NCBI GenBank assembly: GCA_963705495.1
Contig: CAVPJQ010000008.1
Span: 186,001-250,000 of the forward strand
DNA from: DATBVX01 sp963705495
GTDB lineage: Bacteria > Pseudomonadota > Gammaproteobacteria > Steroidobacterales > Steroidobacteraceae
Length of the DNA: 64,000 bases
Direction of reading: 5' to 3'
Shown here: in pieces, positions 46,216 through 55,115 of the stretch
Position numbering within the stretch: position 1 is the first letter of the stretch
Layout of the letters: the number at the start of each line of letters is the position of its first letter
Position numbers and translations under genes: made by a program
Notes under the pieces: model-generated
Told to the model about the DNA's origin: nothing
Seen by the model: only the letters and a program-made list of their open reading frames with translations
The model's database searches: none

Positions 46216-47466
46216 TTACTGAGTCTGCGGATTCTGCGGCGCCGCCGTCTGTGCTGCATGAGGCATCGCAAACCACAGCGCCACCGCCAGAGCAGACATC
46301 GCCACGCAGAAGATCAATACCGGGAACGGCGTGTCGACGCGATAGGTGCCGAGCCATTGAACGCAGATCGCGCCCACTACCTGCTGGACGAATCCAAGCA
46401 GGCTCGATGCGGTACCCGCGTGCTGGCGCGCGAGCCCGATGGCACTGGCGGTGACATTGGGGAGCGTCAGTCCCTGCCCGAGTGTCATCAGCGCAATTGG
46501 CAGAAAGATCCACAGCGGATGGACGGCGCCCAGCGCCACTGCTCCGAGGGCAACCGCTGCGCCACTGAGTGAAACCAGCACGCCGGTATTGATCAGCGTG
46601 TTGATGCCTGCGCGGCCATGGTGACGAGTCACGCCCCAATTGCCGAGAAAATATCCGGCGGCGACCAGCAGATAGTAGGTGCCGAACTCGGTGGGTGGGC
46701 GATGAAACACCGACACCATCACATAGGGCATCGTCGACACGAACACAAAGAACACGGCGAATATCACTGCGCCCTGGAGGGTGTAACCCATGAATGCGGG
46801 CTGCCTTAACAGCGCACCTGCTTCGGCCGCCACCGAGTGGCTCTCGGCGTGAGGGGTGCGCCGCGCACGCGTTTCCGGCAACCAGCGCCACGCTGCCCAC
46901 AGGATCACGACGCCCGCGACTGCCAGGAGCACGAAGACGCTCCGCCAGCCGGCGGCGACCATGAGCTTGCCGCCGACCCAGGGGGCGAGCGTGGGCGCAA
47001 TCACCGTGACCATCGTGAGCCAGGCGATCATGCGTGCCATCCTTTCGCGCGGATACAGATCGTTCACGATCGCCCGGGAGACGATCATGCCGGCCGATGT
47101 GCCGAGCGCCTGGATCGCGCGACCGATGATCAGCCACTCGAGATTGCGCGCGGCCACGCACATCAGCGATCCAATGTTGAAAATCAGCAGGCCGATGAGG
47201 ACGATTGGCCGGCGTCCAAATCGGTCCGACAACGGGCCGTGCACCAGCAGCCCCACCGAGAATGCGAGCAGCGCCACGCTCACCGTGAGCTGCACGTGCG
47301 CAACGTCGGTCGCGAAGTGCTCGCGCAGCACCGGCAGCGCAGGCAGGTAAATATTGACGGCCGCCGGGCCCACCGCGGTGATTGCGGCGAGCAGCGCCAG
47401 CACGGAGCGATCGGAAAGGGGCGGGGCCGGCCGGCCGGCAATCTCAGGCTGGCCGGCGACACTCAC
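46216..47466 (-). CDS. Bcr/CflA family multidrug efflux MFS transporter
   Basis: 416 residues with twelve hydrophobic helices. MFS motif A is seen as GPLSDRFGRRPIVLIG between helices 2 and 3, and the Bcr/CflA motif C-like GTSAGMIVSRAIVNDLYPRE with RMARMIAWLTMVTVIAPTLA follow. It is a proton-coupled drug efflux pump of the inner membrane. Its start overlaps the stop of the aldehyde dehydrogenase gene (ATGA at 47463-47466), so it is probably co-transcribed with the aldehyde dehydrogenase. Confidence 0.93.
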   Translation of the reverse strand: MSVAGQPEIAGRPAPPLSDRSVLALLAAITAVGPAAVNIYLPALPVLREHFATDVAHVQLTVSVALLAFSVGLLVHGPLSDRFGRRPIVLIGLLIFNIGSLMCVAARNLEWLIIGRAIQALGTSAGMIVSRAIVNDLYPRERMARMIAWLTMVTVIAPTLAPWVGGKLMVAAGWRSVFVLLAVAGVVILWAAWRWLPETRARRTPHAESHSVAAEAGALLRQPAFMGYTLQGAVIFAVFFVFVSTMPYVMVSVFHRPPTEFGTYYLLVAAGYFLGNWGVTRHHGRAGINTLINTGVLVSLSGAAVALGAVALGAVHPLWIFLPIALMTLGQGLTLPNVTASAIGLARQHAGTASSLLGFVQQVVGAICVQWLGTYRVDTPFPVLIFCVAMSALAVALWFAMPHAAQTAAPQNPQTQ

Positions 47467-48920
47467 GCGGTAATGCCACCCACGCAGACGTACTTGATCT
47501 CAGCGTAGTCCTGGATGCCGTACTTTGAGCCTTCACGCCCGACCCCTGATTCCTTCATTCCGCCGAACGGCGCGACTTCGGTGGAGATCAGGCCCGTGTT
47601 GAGGCCGACGATGCCGTACTCGAGACCTTCCGATACGCGCCACGAACGCGCCAGGTCACGCGTGTAGAAATATGCTGCAAGCCCGAACTCCGTGTCATTC
47701 GCCATGCGAATCGCTTGCGCTTCGGTCTTGAAGCGAAACAGCGGTGCGATCGGGCCGAAAGTCTCTTCGCGCGCGACCATCATGTCGGGCTTCACGTTGG
47801 TGAGCACCGTGGGCTCGAAGAAGGTACCGCCGAGTGCGTGACGCTTGCCGCCAGCTGCGATCGCCGCGCCCTTCGCGAGCGCATCCGCGATGTGCTCCTC
47901 GACCTTGGCCACCGCATTCATGTCGATGAGTGGGCCCTGGTCGGTCGCGCCCTTGAGGCCGTCGCCGATTCTGAGCAGCGCCACCGCATCGACGAGTTTC
48001 CCGGCGAACTCGTCATACACGCCATCCTGGACCAGCAGCCGATTGGCGCACACGCAGGTCTGACCGGTATTTCGATACTTGCTCGCGATCGCGCCCTGCA
48101 CGGCGGCATCCAGGTCCGCATCGTCGAACACGATGAAAGGCGCATTGCCGCCGAGCTCCAGCGACACCTTCTTCATCGTTGCCGCACACTGGACCATCAA
48201 TTTCTTGCCGACGGCCGTTGAGCCGGTGAAAGTGAGCTTGCGCACGATCGGGTTGGACGTCATTTCCCCGCCGATCTCGCCGGCCGATCCGGTGATCACA
48301 TTCAGCACGCCCTTCGGGACACCGGCGCGCTCGGCCAGCTCCGCCATGGCGAGGGCGGAGTAGGGCGTCTGCGTCGCGGGTTTGCACACGATCGTGCATC
48401 CCGCCGCAAGCGCGGGGCCGGCCTTGCGCGTGATCATCGCCGCCGGAAAGTTCCACGGTGTGATCGCTGCGACTACACCGATCGGCTGGCGCAGCACCAG
48501 TATCCGCTTGTCGGCCTGGTGGCCGGGGATCACATCGCCATAGAGACGCTTGCCTTCCTCCGCAAACCACTCGAGGAAGGAGGCGGCGTAAGCGATTTCC
48601 CCCTTGGCTTCCGCCAGCGGCTTGCCCTGTTCGGCCGTCATCAGCACGGCGAGATCATCCTGATTCGCCATCATCAAGTCGTGCCAGCGCTTCAGGATCA
48701 CGGCGCGCTCCTTGGCAGTTCTCTGCGCCCACGCCGGGAATGCCGCGTGCGCAGCCTCGATCGCGCGGCGCGTCTCTGCGCCGCCCATGTTGGGCACCGT
48801 GCCGAGCTTGCGCTGCGTGGCTGGATTGGTGACATCGATCGTGGCGCGACTCGCCGCGTCCGCCCACGTTCCGTCGATGTAGCACTGCTGGTGAAAGAGC
48901 TTGCTGTCCTTGAGCTGCAT
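47463..48920 (-). CDS. gabD: NAD(P)-dependent succinate-semialdehyde dehydrogenase family protein
   Basis: 485 residues from the ATG at 48920 (MQLKDSKLFHQQCYIDGTWA); upstream in-frame sequence is not conserved. Aldehyde dehydrogenase superfamily: TPWNFPAAMITRK, catalytic Glu255 (SLELGGNAP) and Cys289 (NTGQTCVCANR), and the C-terminal EVAPFGGMKESGVGREGSKY as in GabD. It oxidises succinate semialdehyde to succinate. Placed next to a dienelactone hydrolase, it may serve ring-cleavage products. Its last bases overlap the MFS pump start. Confidence 0.9.
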   Translation of the reverse strand: MQLKDSKLFHQQCYIDGTWADAASRATIDVTNPATQRKLGTVPNMGGAETRRAIEAAHAAFPAWAQRTAKERAVILKRWHDLMMANQDDLAVLMTAEQGKPLAEAKGEIAYAASFLEWFAEEGKRLYGDVIPGHQADKRILVLRQPIGVVAAITPWNFPAAMITRKAGPALAAGCTIVCKPATQTPYSALAMAELAERAGVPKGVLNVITGSAGEIGGEMTSNPIVRKLTFTGSTAVGKKLMVQCAATMKKVSLELGGNAPFIVFDDADLDAAVQGAIASKYRNTGQTCVCANRLLVQDGVYDEFAGKLVDAVALLRIGDGLKGATDQGPLIDMNAVAKVEEHIADALAKGAAIAAGGKRHALGGTFFEPTVLTNVKPDMMVAREETFGPIAPLFRFKTEAQAIRMANDTEFGLAAYFYTRDLARSWRVSEGLEYGIVGLNTGLISTEVAPFGGMKESGVGREGSKYGIQDYAEIKYVCVGGITA

Positions 48921-48939
48921 GGTCGTGTCCTCGAAACTG

Positions 48940-49599
48940 CTAGCCGACATTGCTGCGCAGGAATTGGAGCGAACGCTCGAACGCGAGTTGTGCGCTCTGC
49001 GGTTCGAAGCTCGAACGCTCGCTGCAATTGAATCCATGGCCTGCCGGGTAGGTGTAGTAGATGCCGTCCGGGTGCAACTGGCGCACCTTCTCCACTGTAG
49101 AGAGTGGGATCGACTGGTCCTGCTCACCGAAGTGGTACATGACCGGGCAACGCGGCTTGCGATCGCCGTATTGCAGGATGCGACCGCCGTAGTATGAAAC
49201 TGCGGCGCTGATCGGCAGGCGGCACGAGGCGACGTAGGCAATCGTTCCGCCCCAGCAGAAACCCACCACTGCCGTCTTGCCGACGGCTGCAGCCGCATCG
49301 ACCGTCGCGCCGACGTCGAGCAGCGTCTGCGAAGGCTGCAATGCCATCATCGTCTCGACGCCCTTCTGCATCTCAGAGTAGTCGAGCACGATTGCCGGCC
49401 GGACGCGATCGAACATCGCCGGGGCAAAAGAGGTGTAACCCTGCGCCGCGTATTGGTCCGCCACCTCGCGGATATGACGAGTGAGCCCGAAAATCTCCTG
49501 GATGATGACCACACCGCCGCGCGGTGTTCCCGCGGGATCGGCCCGATAAGCGCTGAAGCGATGGCCGTCGGCAGCCGACAGCTCGATGGTTTCTGCCAT
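48940..49599 (-). CDS. Dienelactone hydrolase family protein
   Basis: 219 residues from the ATG at 49599 (MAETIELSAADGHRFSAYRA). Alpha/beta hydrolase with nucleophilic Cys115 in VVGFCWGGTIAY, an Asp in HFGEQDQSIPLS and His in PAGHGFNCSERSSF: the Cys-His-Asp triad of dienelactone hydrolases. It fits carboxymethylenebutenolide hydrolysis, but such enzymes often have other substrates. It sits directly between the aldehyde dehydrogenase and the fumarylacetoacetase on the same strand. Confidence 0.9.
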   Translation of the reverse strand: MAETIELSAADGHRFSAYRADPAGTPRGGVVIIQEIFGLTRHIREVADQYAAQGYTSFAPAMFDRVRPAIVLDYSEMQKGVETMMALQPSQTLLDVGATVDAAAAVGKTAVVGFCWGGTIAYVASCRLPISAAVSYYGGRILQYGDRKPRCPVMYHFGEQDQSIPLSTVEKVRQLHPDGIYYTYPAGHGFNCSERSSFEPQSAQLAFERSLQFLRSNVG

Positions 49600-49697
49600 G
49601 GGTTTCTCCGGCGAAGGCGCCACAGTTTGCACGCGGCAAACGGTGGTGGCTAGGCATCGGACTGCGCTCGGCCGGCCGTGTTCCGATCGGCCCCAGG

Positions 49698-50687
49698 CTA
49701 GTCGTTGGTTGCTTTTGCGACTCGCTGATCGATAGCCCCGAACACGCTCTTGCGCCCGGCGTCGAACATCTCGATACGCACCCGGTCACCGAAACGCAGG
49801 AACGGGGTCGACGGGCGCCCGTCGGCAAGCTGTTCGAGGGTGCGCTTTTCGGCCAGGCAGCTCGAGCCGCGGCTGCGATCGTAGTTGGAGACTGTACCGG
49901 AGCCGATGATGGTCCCGGCCCGAAGTCGCCGCGTGCGGGCGGCATGCTCGATCAGGCGCGGAAAATCGAAGGTCATGTCGATGCCGGCGTTAGGCTCGCC
50001 AAACAGCTTGCCGTTGATGTGACTTACGAGAGGCAGATTGATCTTGCCGCCGTCCCAGGCGCTGCCAAGCTCATCGGGCGTAACCGCCGCGGGAGAGAAC
50101 GAGGTCGCAGGCTTGGACTGGTAAAAGCCGAATCCCTTGGCGAGCTCCGCGGGAATGAGATTTCTGAGCGACCAGTCATTCACCAGCATCAGGAGCCTGA
50201 TGTGAGCCCGCGCTGTCGCGGCTGACGTATTCATCGGCACGTCTCCGGTGATGATCGCGATCTCCGCTTCGAGGTCGATGCCGAATTCCTCGCTCAGGAA
50301 CGGCACATCGTCGGCAGGCCCGAGGAAGTCATCCGACCCGCCCTGGTAGATGAGTGGATCGGTCCAGAATGAGGCGGGCATTTCGGCGCCGCGAGCCTTG
50401 CGCACCAGCTCGACGTGATTGACGTACGCGCTGCCGTCGGCCCATTGATAGGCGCGCGGCAGTGGTGCCGCGGCGCGCGTGGAATCGAATGCAAAAGCAC
50501 TTTCGAGACTGCCCTGGTCGAGCTCGCGGGAGAGCTGGGCGAGCTGCGGAGCAAATCGGTCCCAGTCATCGAGCGCAGCTTGCAAGGTAGCTGCAATTCG
50601 AGGCACCGCGACGGCCCGTTGCAGATCGCGACTCACGACCACCAGCTGCCCGTCGCGAGTCCCATTCTTCAGCGTTGCGAGTTTGAT
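49698..50687 (-). CDS. Fumarylacetoacetate hydrolase family protein, apparently starting at ATC
   Basis: 329 residues if it starts at the ATC at 50687. Family members begin M-K-L-A-(S/T)-L-K-(N/S)-G; here the codon at the Met position is ATC (reading IKLATLKNGTRDGQLVVVSR), and GAGGA stands 7 nt upstream. No ATG, GTG or TTG exists between the hmgA stop and this point. The body is intact: QWADGSAYVNHVELVRKARG, FGIDLEAEIAIITGDVPM, VNDWSLRNLIPAELAKGFGF, GTIIGSGTVSN. It matches Xanthomonas-type FahA, which splits fumarylacetoacetate to fumarate and acetoacetate. It begins 10 nt after hmgA ends. Confidence 0.9.
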   Translation of the reverse strand: MKLATLKNGTRDGQLVVVSRDLQRAVAVPRIAATLQAALDDWDRFAPQLAQLSRELDQGSLESAFAFDSTRAAAPLPRAYQWADGSAYVNHVELVRKARGAEMPASFWTDPLIYQGGSDDFLGPADDVPFLSEEFGIDLEAEIAIITGDVPMNTSAATARAHIRLLMLVNDWSLRNLIPAELAKGFGFYQSKPATSFSPAAVTPDELGSAWDGGKINLPLVSHINGKLFGEPNAGIDMTFDFPRLIEHAARTRRLRAGTIIGSGTVSNYDRSRGSSCLAEKRTLEQLADGRPSTPFLRFGDRVRIEMFDAGRKSVFGAIDQRVAKATND

Positions 50688-50697
50688 GGCGCGTTCC

Positions 50698-51825
50698 TCA
50701 GCCGCCCTTCCAACTGTCGACGTAACCTGCCCACTCGACCGATTGCGCAGCCGCGCCGATTTCCAGGGCATCGCGGGCATCGACCATTACCGCGATCTCG
50801 TCAGTCGCGGGCTTCGGCTGCTTGAGCATGTTCTTGAGCGCTTTCGGATGCGGGCCGTGGGTGAACCCCGCGGGGTGCAACGTCATCATGCCGGGGTGAA
50901 TGTTGTCCCGGCTGAAGAAGTTGCCCGCGTGGTAGAAGAGCATTTCGTCGTAGTCGTCGTTGTTGTGGAAGAAAGGCACTTTGAGGGCGCCCGCATCGCT
51001 CTCGAAGGGCCGCGGTACGAATGTGCACACCACGAAGCGATTGCCGACGAACGTCGTGTGGGCCGACGGCGGCAGGTGATAGCGATGACTCATCAGCGGG
51101 CGGATGTCGCGTACATTGATGCGCGCGACGCTGAGGTCGCCATGCCAGCCTACTGCGTCGAGAGGGTTGAACGGATAAGTCACCGTCGACACGGCGCCGC
51201 GCCGCTTGATCCTCACGGACCAGCGGGCCGCATCACTCTGCTGCTGCTGGAAGGCCGCATCGATCCGTGGAATGTCGAGGAGCGCCGGATCGAAGATCGC
51301 ATGCGGGCCGACCAGTCCCTTCTCGGGGAGCGAATAGCTCGCATTGCTCGCCTCGATCAACAGCGCGAGGAGCGGCTCGGCGCAGGTGACCCGCCACATG
51401 GTGCCGCGCGGCACGAGGATGTAATCACCGGCCTCGAAGCTGAGATGGCCATAGTCGCAGAACAGCTCGCCCCGCCCTTGATGTATGAACAGCAACTCGT
51501 CGCCGTCGGCATTGCGCACCAGGTGATCCATGGCGCCGCTCGTGCGCCAGAATCGAATCCGCACCGATGAGTTGAAGAGAATCTCGGCCGCGTCCCACGG
51601 CGAGGGCAGCACCGCAGCCAGCCTGGTGAGGTCGAACGCGTGCGGCCGCAGGGGCCCCTCGAAGTCGACCCATCCCGTGGGTGGGTGGCGGTGATACAGA
51701 TGTGCCGCGGGACCGAAGAACCCTTCCTTGCTGATCTCGCGCTCGAATGTGCCTTCCGGCAGATCGGCGTGGGCCTGGCGCGAAGCCTGGCCCTCGACGC
51801 GTGGAAAGGAGATGTAGCGCTTCAT
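50698..51825 (-). CDS. hmgA: Homogentisate 1,2-dioxygenase
   Basis: 375 residues, a cupin-type iron dioxygenase that opens homogentisate in tyrosine and phenylacetate catabolism. The iron-binding part is visible as FFHNNDDYDEMLFYHAGNFF, then HPGMMTLHPAGFTHGPHPKA. N-terminal MKRYISFPRVEGQASRQAHA is typical of the shorter (about 375-residue) bacterial form. The fumarylacetoacetase gene follows after 10 nt; a maleylacetoacetate isomerase is not in the window. A MarR-type palindrome lies upstream (51862-51881). Confidence 0.95.
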   Translation of the reverse strand: MKRYISFPRVEGQASRQAHADLPEGTFEREISKEGFFGPAAHLYHRHPPTGWVDFEGPLRPHAFDLTRLAAVLPSPWDAAEILFNSSVRIRFWRTSGAMDHLVRNADGDELLFIHQGRGELFCDYGHLSFEAGDYILVPRGTMWRVTCAEPLLALLIEASNASYSLPEKGLVGPHAIFDPALLDIPRIDAAFQQQQSDAARWSVRIKRRGAVSTVTYPFNPLDAVGWHGDLSVARINVRDIRPLMSHRYHLPPSAHTTFVGNRFVVCTFVPRPFESDAGALKVPFFHNNDDYDEMLFYHAGNFFSRDNIHPGMMTLHPAGFTHGPHPKALKNMLKQPKPATDEIAVMVDARDALEIGAAAQSVEWAGYVDSWKGG

Positions 51826-51861
51826 GGCGACGGTCCGCTGAGAATAGGATCGCCCGCTAAT

Positions 51862-51881
51862 TTAGTTTCAAATGCAACTAA
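51862..51881. promoter_or_regulatory. MarR-type palindrome upstream of hmgA
   Basis: TTAGTT-TCAAATGC-AACTAA: perfect 6-bp arms around 8 nt, 37-56 bp before the hmgA start. AT-rich dyads of this type (TTAGTTGCAT/TTTCAAATGCAA-like) are typical of MarR-family regulators of homogentisate genes. No MarR gene is in the window. Confidence 0.55.
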
Positions 51882-51921
51882 CGGCAAATCCCGCAACGGC
51901 ATGCAGGTGCCGCAGTAGCCA

Positions 51922-53205
51922 TCAGCGCTCGAGAATGGCCGTGACTCCCATGCCGCCAGCGGTGCAGACGGAGATGAGTCCGCGGCCGCTGCCCTTCTGC
52001 GCGAGAAGTTTCGCAAGCGTTGCGACGATGCGTGCACCGGTCGCCGCGAATGGATGGCCGATCGCCACACTGCCGCCCACGACGTTCAGGCGCGCGCGAT
52101 CGATACTGCCGAGTGGCTCTGACAGGCCCAGCCTGTCACGACAGAACTCCGGCGTTTCCCATGCCTTGAGCGTGCACAGCACCTGCGCCGCGAACGCCTC
52201 GTGGATCTCGTAAAAGTCGAAGTCCTGCAGCCGCAGTCCGGCATCCTTCAGCATGCGCGGCACAGCGTATGCTGGCGCCATCAGCAAACCTTCCTTGTTC
52301 ACAAAATCCACCGCTGCAACCTTGCCGTAGCGCAGGTACGCCTGCGCTTGCAGCCCGCGTGCGCGCACCCATTCTTCCGATCCCAGCAATACTGCGGCCG
52401 CGCCGTCCGTGAGCGGTGAGGAATTGCCCGCGGTCAGGGTTCCTGCACCGGTGAAATCGAAGGAAGGCTTGAGCTGGGCAAGTCTTTCCAGGCTCGTGTC
52501 CCGCCGGACGTTGTTGTCCGCCTTGAGCCCCTGGTACTCGATGATCAGGTCGTTGTAGAAGCCAGCCTGGTACGCCGCTGCTGCACGCTGGTGGCTCTCC
52601 AGCGACAGCAGATCCTGGTCCTCGCGGCTGATGTCCCAGTGCTTGGCCATGATTTCGCAGCTCTGCCCCATGCTGAGCCCGGTGCGCTGCTCCACGACGC
52701 CGGGGAGCACGGGCTTGAAGTGGCGTGGTCGCAGGCCGAAGAACGGGCGCGTCTTCGCCCAGAAGCTCCGGCCGCGGAAGCTGCGCAGCAGCAGCTGCTG
52801 GTACTCACGCGAATACACCACCGGAGGATCGCTGATGGTGTCGACGCCGCCCGCGAGGCCGCTGTCGATCTGGCCGAGCGCAATCTTGCTGCCGATGATG
52901 ATCGCGGTTTCGAGGCTGGTGCCACACGCACGCTGCAGATCGAAGCCGGGTGTTTCGAAGGACAGGCCGCTGCCCATTACGCACTCGCGCACCATGTCCC
53001 AGTCGCGAGAGTGCTTGAGCACGGCGCCGGCTCCGGCATCACCGAGGCGCGCGCCCTTGAGACCGAACTTGTCGACCACTCCTTTGAATGCGGCCGTGAG
53101 CATGTCCTGGTTGCCCACGTTGGCATAGGCGCCGTGGGCGCGGGCGAACGGGATGCGTGCGCCACCGACGATGGCGACGCGGCGAACCTCGGAACCAACG
53201 AGCAT
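51922..53205 (-). CDS. Acetyl-CoA C-acyltransferase (thiolase), FadI-like
   Basis: 427 residues, thiolase fold. Catalytic Cys94 in QRACGTSLETA, His in EIHEAFAAQVLC, His in VVGGSVAIGHPFAATGARIV and C-terminal Cys in SVCTAGGMGVT. Length and the insertion FWAKTRPFFGLRPRHFKPVL resemble FadI of the anaerobic-type beta-oxidation complex. It cleaves 3-ketoacyl-CoA to acetyl-CoA, or the reverse. It lies upstream of hmgA with a 96-bp gap. Confidence 0.93.
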   Translation of the reverse strand: MLVGSEVRRVAIVGGARIPFARAHGAYANVGNQDMLTAAFKGVVDKFGLKGARLGDAGAGAVLKHSRDWDMVRECVMGSGLSFETPGFDLQRACGTSLETAIIIGSKIALGQIDSGLAGGVDTISDPPVVYSREYQQLLLRSFRGRSFWAKTRPFFGLRPRHFKPVLPGVVEQRTGLSMGQSCEIMAKHWDISREDQDLLSLESHQRAAAAYQAGFYNDLIIEYQGLKADNNVRRDTSLERLAQLKPSFDFTGAGTLTAGNSSPLTDGAAAVLLGSEEWVRARGLQAQAYLRYGKVAAVDFVNKEGLLMAPAYAVPRMLKDAGLRLQDFDFYEIHEAFAAQVLCTLKAWETPEFCRDRLGLSEPLGSIDRARLNVVGGSVAIGHPFAATGARIVATLAKLLAQKGSGRGLISVCTAGGMGVTAILER

Positions 53206-53333
53206 GAGCCTCTCCGGGATGCTGCAGGAATTTGCGCGCCGGGCTTTGGATCAGCCAGCGCTTCGATTTGACGTAGAATGCCATCGAATCATAGCGCCGG
53301 CTATTCCATCGGCAGCCTGCCGCTGCATTCTCC

Positions 53334-54713
53334 GTGATCGAACCAAATACCGTCGCGCCCTTACGTCAGCGATTCCTCACCGATGCACGCGCCATCCTGC
53401 GTCTCGGCGGTCCGCTGCTGGTGAACAATGTGGCGATTGCCGGCATGGGTTTTACCGACACCGTCATGGCGGGGCGTTTGAGCGCACAGGACCTCGCGGC
53501 GGTCGCGGTCGGCTCGGCGTTTCACATCTTTTTCTACCTGGCGGGACTCGGCACGTTGATGGCGATGAGTCCCCTGGTGGCACACGCCTATGGGGCCGGC
53601 CACGGCGAACGGGTCGGACCGCTGGCGCGACAGGCGCTGTGGTTGAGCCAGATCATCGCGCTCGCGCTCATCGTGCCGATGCTGTTTGTCAAACCGATCC
53701 TGGTCGCGATCGGTATCGCGCCTGAGATCGTGCCCAAGGCGCAGGGCTTCGTGTACGCGATCTGCTGTGGGCTGCCCGCAATCATGGCGTTCCTGGCGCT
53801 GCGCTTCGTGAGCGAAGGAATCGGCTGGACCCGGCCGATCATGTTCACGGCGATCGTGGGCCTCGCCAGCAACGTCATCGGCTGTTACGTCTTCATGTAC
53901 GGCAAGCTCGGCTTCCCGGCGCTCGGTGCCGTTGGAACCGGCGTCTCGAATGCGCTCGTCATGTGGATCATGTTCGCCGTGATGCTCAGGTACGTGCGCC
54001 GACACCGCGTCTATCACCCGCTCGGACTGTTCTCGCATTTCGACTGGCCGCAGCCCGGGGCACTGCGCGAAATCCTCGCTCTCGGGTTGCCGATCGGCGG
54101 CGCCGTGCTCTCGGAAGGTGCGTTGTTCGTGGCAGCGGCCTTCATCATGGGCGCAATGGGAGCCATCGTCGTGGCTGCCCACCAGATCGCACTCAACTAC
54201 GCCGCGCTGATGTTCATGATCCCGCTGTCACTGCATTCGGCGACGACGATCCATGTCGGGCACGCGCTGGGTCGCGGGGAGGTCGCGGGCGGACGCTTCG
54301 CGGGCTTTGTCGGGATCGCGATGTGTGGTGGCTTCATGGCCTGTTCCGCGCTCGTGATCCTGTTCCTCGGGCCGCAGATTGCGGCGCTTTATACGGATGA
54401 TCCCGCCGTTGGGACTCTGGCCGCGGGTCTGCTGCTCATGGCGGCTATCTTTCAGATTTCGGATGGACTGCAGGTCGGCGGTGCCGGGGCGCTGCGCGGC
54501 TTTAAAGACGCTCGCGTACCGATGCTTCTCAACCTGCTGGCGTATTGGGGTGTCGGATTTCCGCTGGCGTACGGCCTGGGTGTCGTTGCGCACCTCGGGC
54601 CGAGATCGGTCTGGGTTGGCCTGATCGCGGGCCTGACAGTGTGCGCATTGCTGCTCAACGTGCGCTACTACTGGATTTCCGGCCGAGCCGTTCGTCAAGC
54701 CGCCCGGCCTTGA
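53334..54713 (+). CDS. MATE family efflux transporter
   Basis: 459 residues from a GTG at 53334, with twelve hydrophobic helices. NorM/DinF-like features: GPLLVNNVAIAGMGFTDTVM, the internal repeat LGLPIGGAVLSEGALFVAAA, and VAAHQIALNYAALMFMIPLS. It exports cationic drugs with Na+ or H+ antiport. No strong ribosome site was seen before the GTG. Confidence 0.93.
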   Translation: MIEPNTVAPLRQRFLTDARAILRLGGPLLVNNVAIAGMGFTDTVMAGRLSAQDLAAVAVGSAFHIFFYLAGLGTLMAMSPLVAHAYGAGHGERVGPLARQALWLSQIIALALIVPMLFVKPILVAIGIAPEIVPKAQGFVYAICCGLPAIMAFLALRFVSEGIGWTRPIMFTAIVGLASNVIGCYVFMYGKLGFPALGAVGTGVSNALVMWIMFAVMLRYVRRHRVYHPLGLFSHFDWPQPGALREILALGLPIGGAVLSEGALFVAAAFIMGAMGAIVVAAHQIALNYAALMFMIPLSLHSATTIHVGHALGRGEVAGGRFAGFVGIAMCGGFMACSALVILFLGPQIAALYTDDPAVGTLAAGLLLMAAIFQISDGLQVGGAGALRGFKDARVPMLLNLLAYWGVGFPLAYGLGVVAHLGPRSVWVGLIAGLTVCALLLNVRYYWISGRAVRQAARP

Positions 54714-54738
54714 GGTGGATCGCTGGCTCGCCGCTCAT

Positions 54739-54766
54739 AGTTGCGGAGCTGCGCCGAATCGCAACT
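54739..54766. terminator. Hairpin between convergent genes, possible bidirectional terminator
   Basis: AGTTGCG (54739-54745) pairs with CGCAACT (54760-54766) around a 14-nt loop, between the MATE gene (plus) and the DUF2845 gene (minus). No T-tract. Confidence 0.35.
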
Positions 54767-54773
54767 GATCGGG

Positions 54774-55115
54774 TTACTTGATGTAGCCGTAACCGAGCGT
54801 CTCGATGTCCTCGAGCTCGCCGTCGACGAAGCGCAGACGTCGCATCAGCTTGTTAGGACCGAAGTTATAGGTCCAGATTTCCACCGGCACTTCTACCTGT
54901 GATCCGGGTGCTGCGAGTATCGGGCGCCCGTAGTACCAGACGATGGGCTGGCGCAGGATGTTGTGCGTTTGGATGTCGGCCGGCTCGCCGCACTTGGCGC
55001 GCACGTCGTAGGTCGAGTCTCCCTCGTGGACCAGGCGCTGGCCGCAGTTGAAAGCGCCGGCTGGCAAGCTCGCCAACAGCAGGAGGGCGGCAACGATCGG
55101 ACGAATACGCACCAC
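54774..55115 (-). CDS. DUF2845 domain-containing exported protein
   Basis: 113 residues with a signal peptide (IVAALLLLASLPAGAF). The mature part is DUF2845: FNCGQRLVHEGDSTYDVRAK, CGEPADIQTHN, then VPVEIWTYNFGPNKLMRRLR. Two cysteines in the mature part probably form a disulfide. SmpA/BamE-like in size and motif (G-D-S-xx-V-xx-KCGEP). Periplasmic, function unknown. Confidence 0.88.
   Translation of the reverse strand: MVRIRPIVAALLLLASLPAGAFNCGQRLVHEGDSTYDVRAKCGEPADIQTHNILRQPIVWYYGRPILAAPGSQVEVPVEIWTYNFGPNKLMRRLRFVDGELEDIETLGYGYIK

Noticed and set aside
53268..53296. TTGACG/ATAGCG promoter pair before the MATE gene
   Set aside because: Spacing is right (17 nt) but the -10 is poor and other TAGAAT-like hexamers overlap; not decisive.
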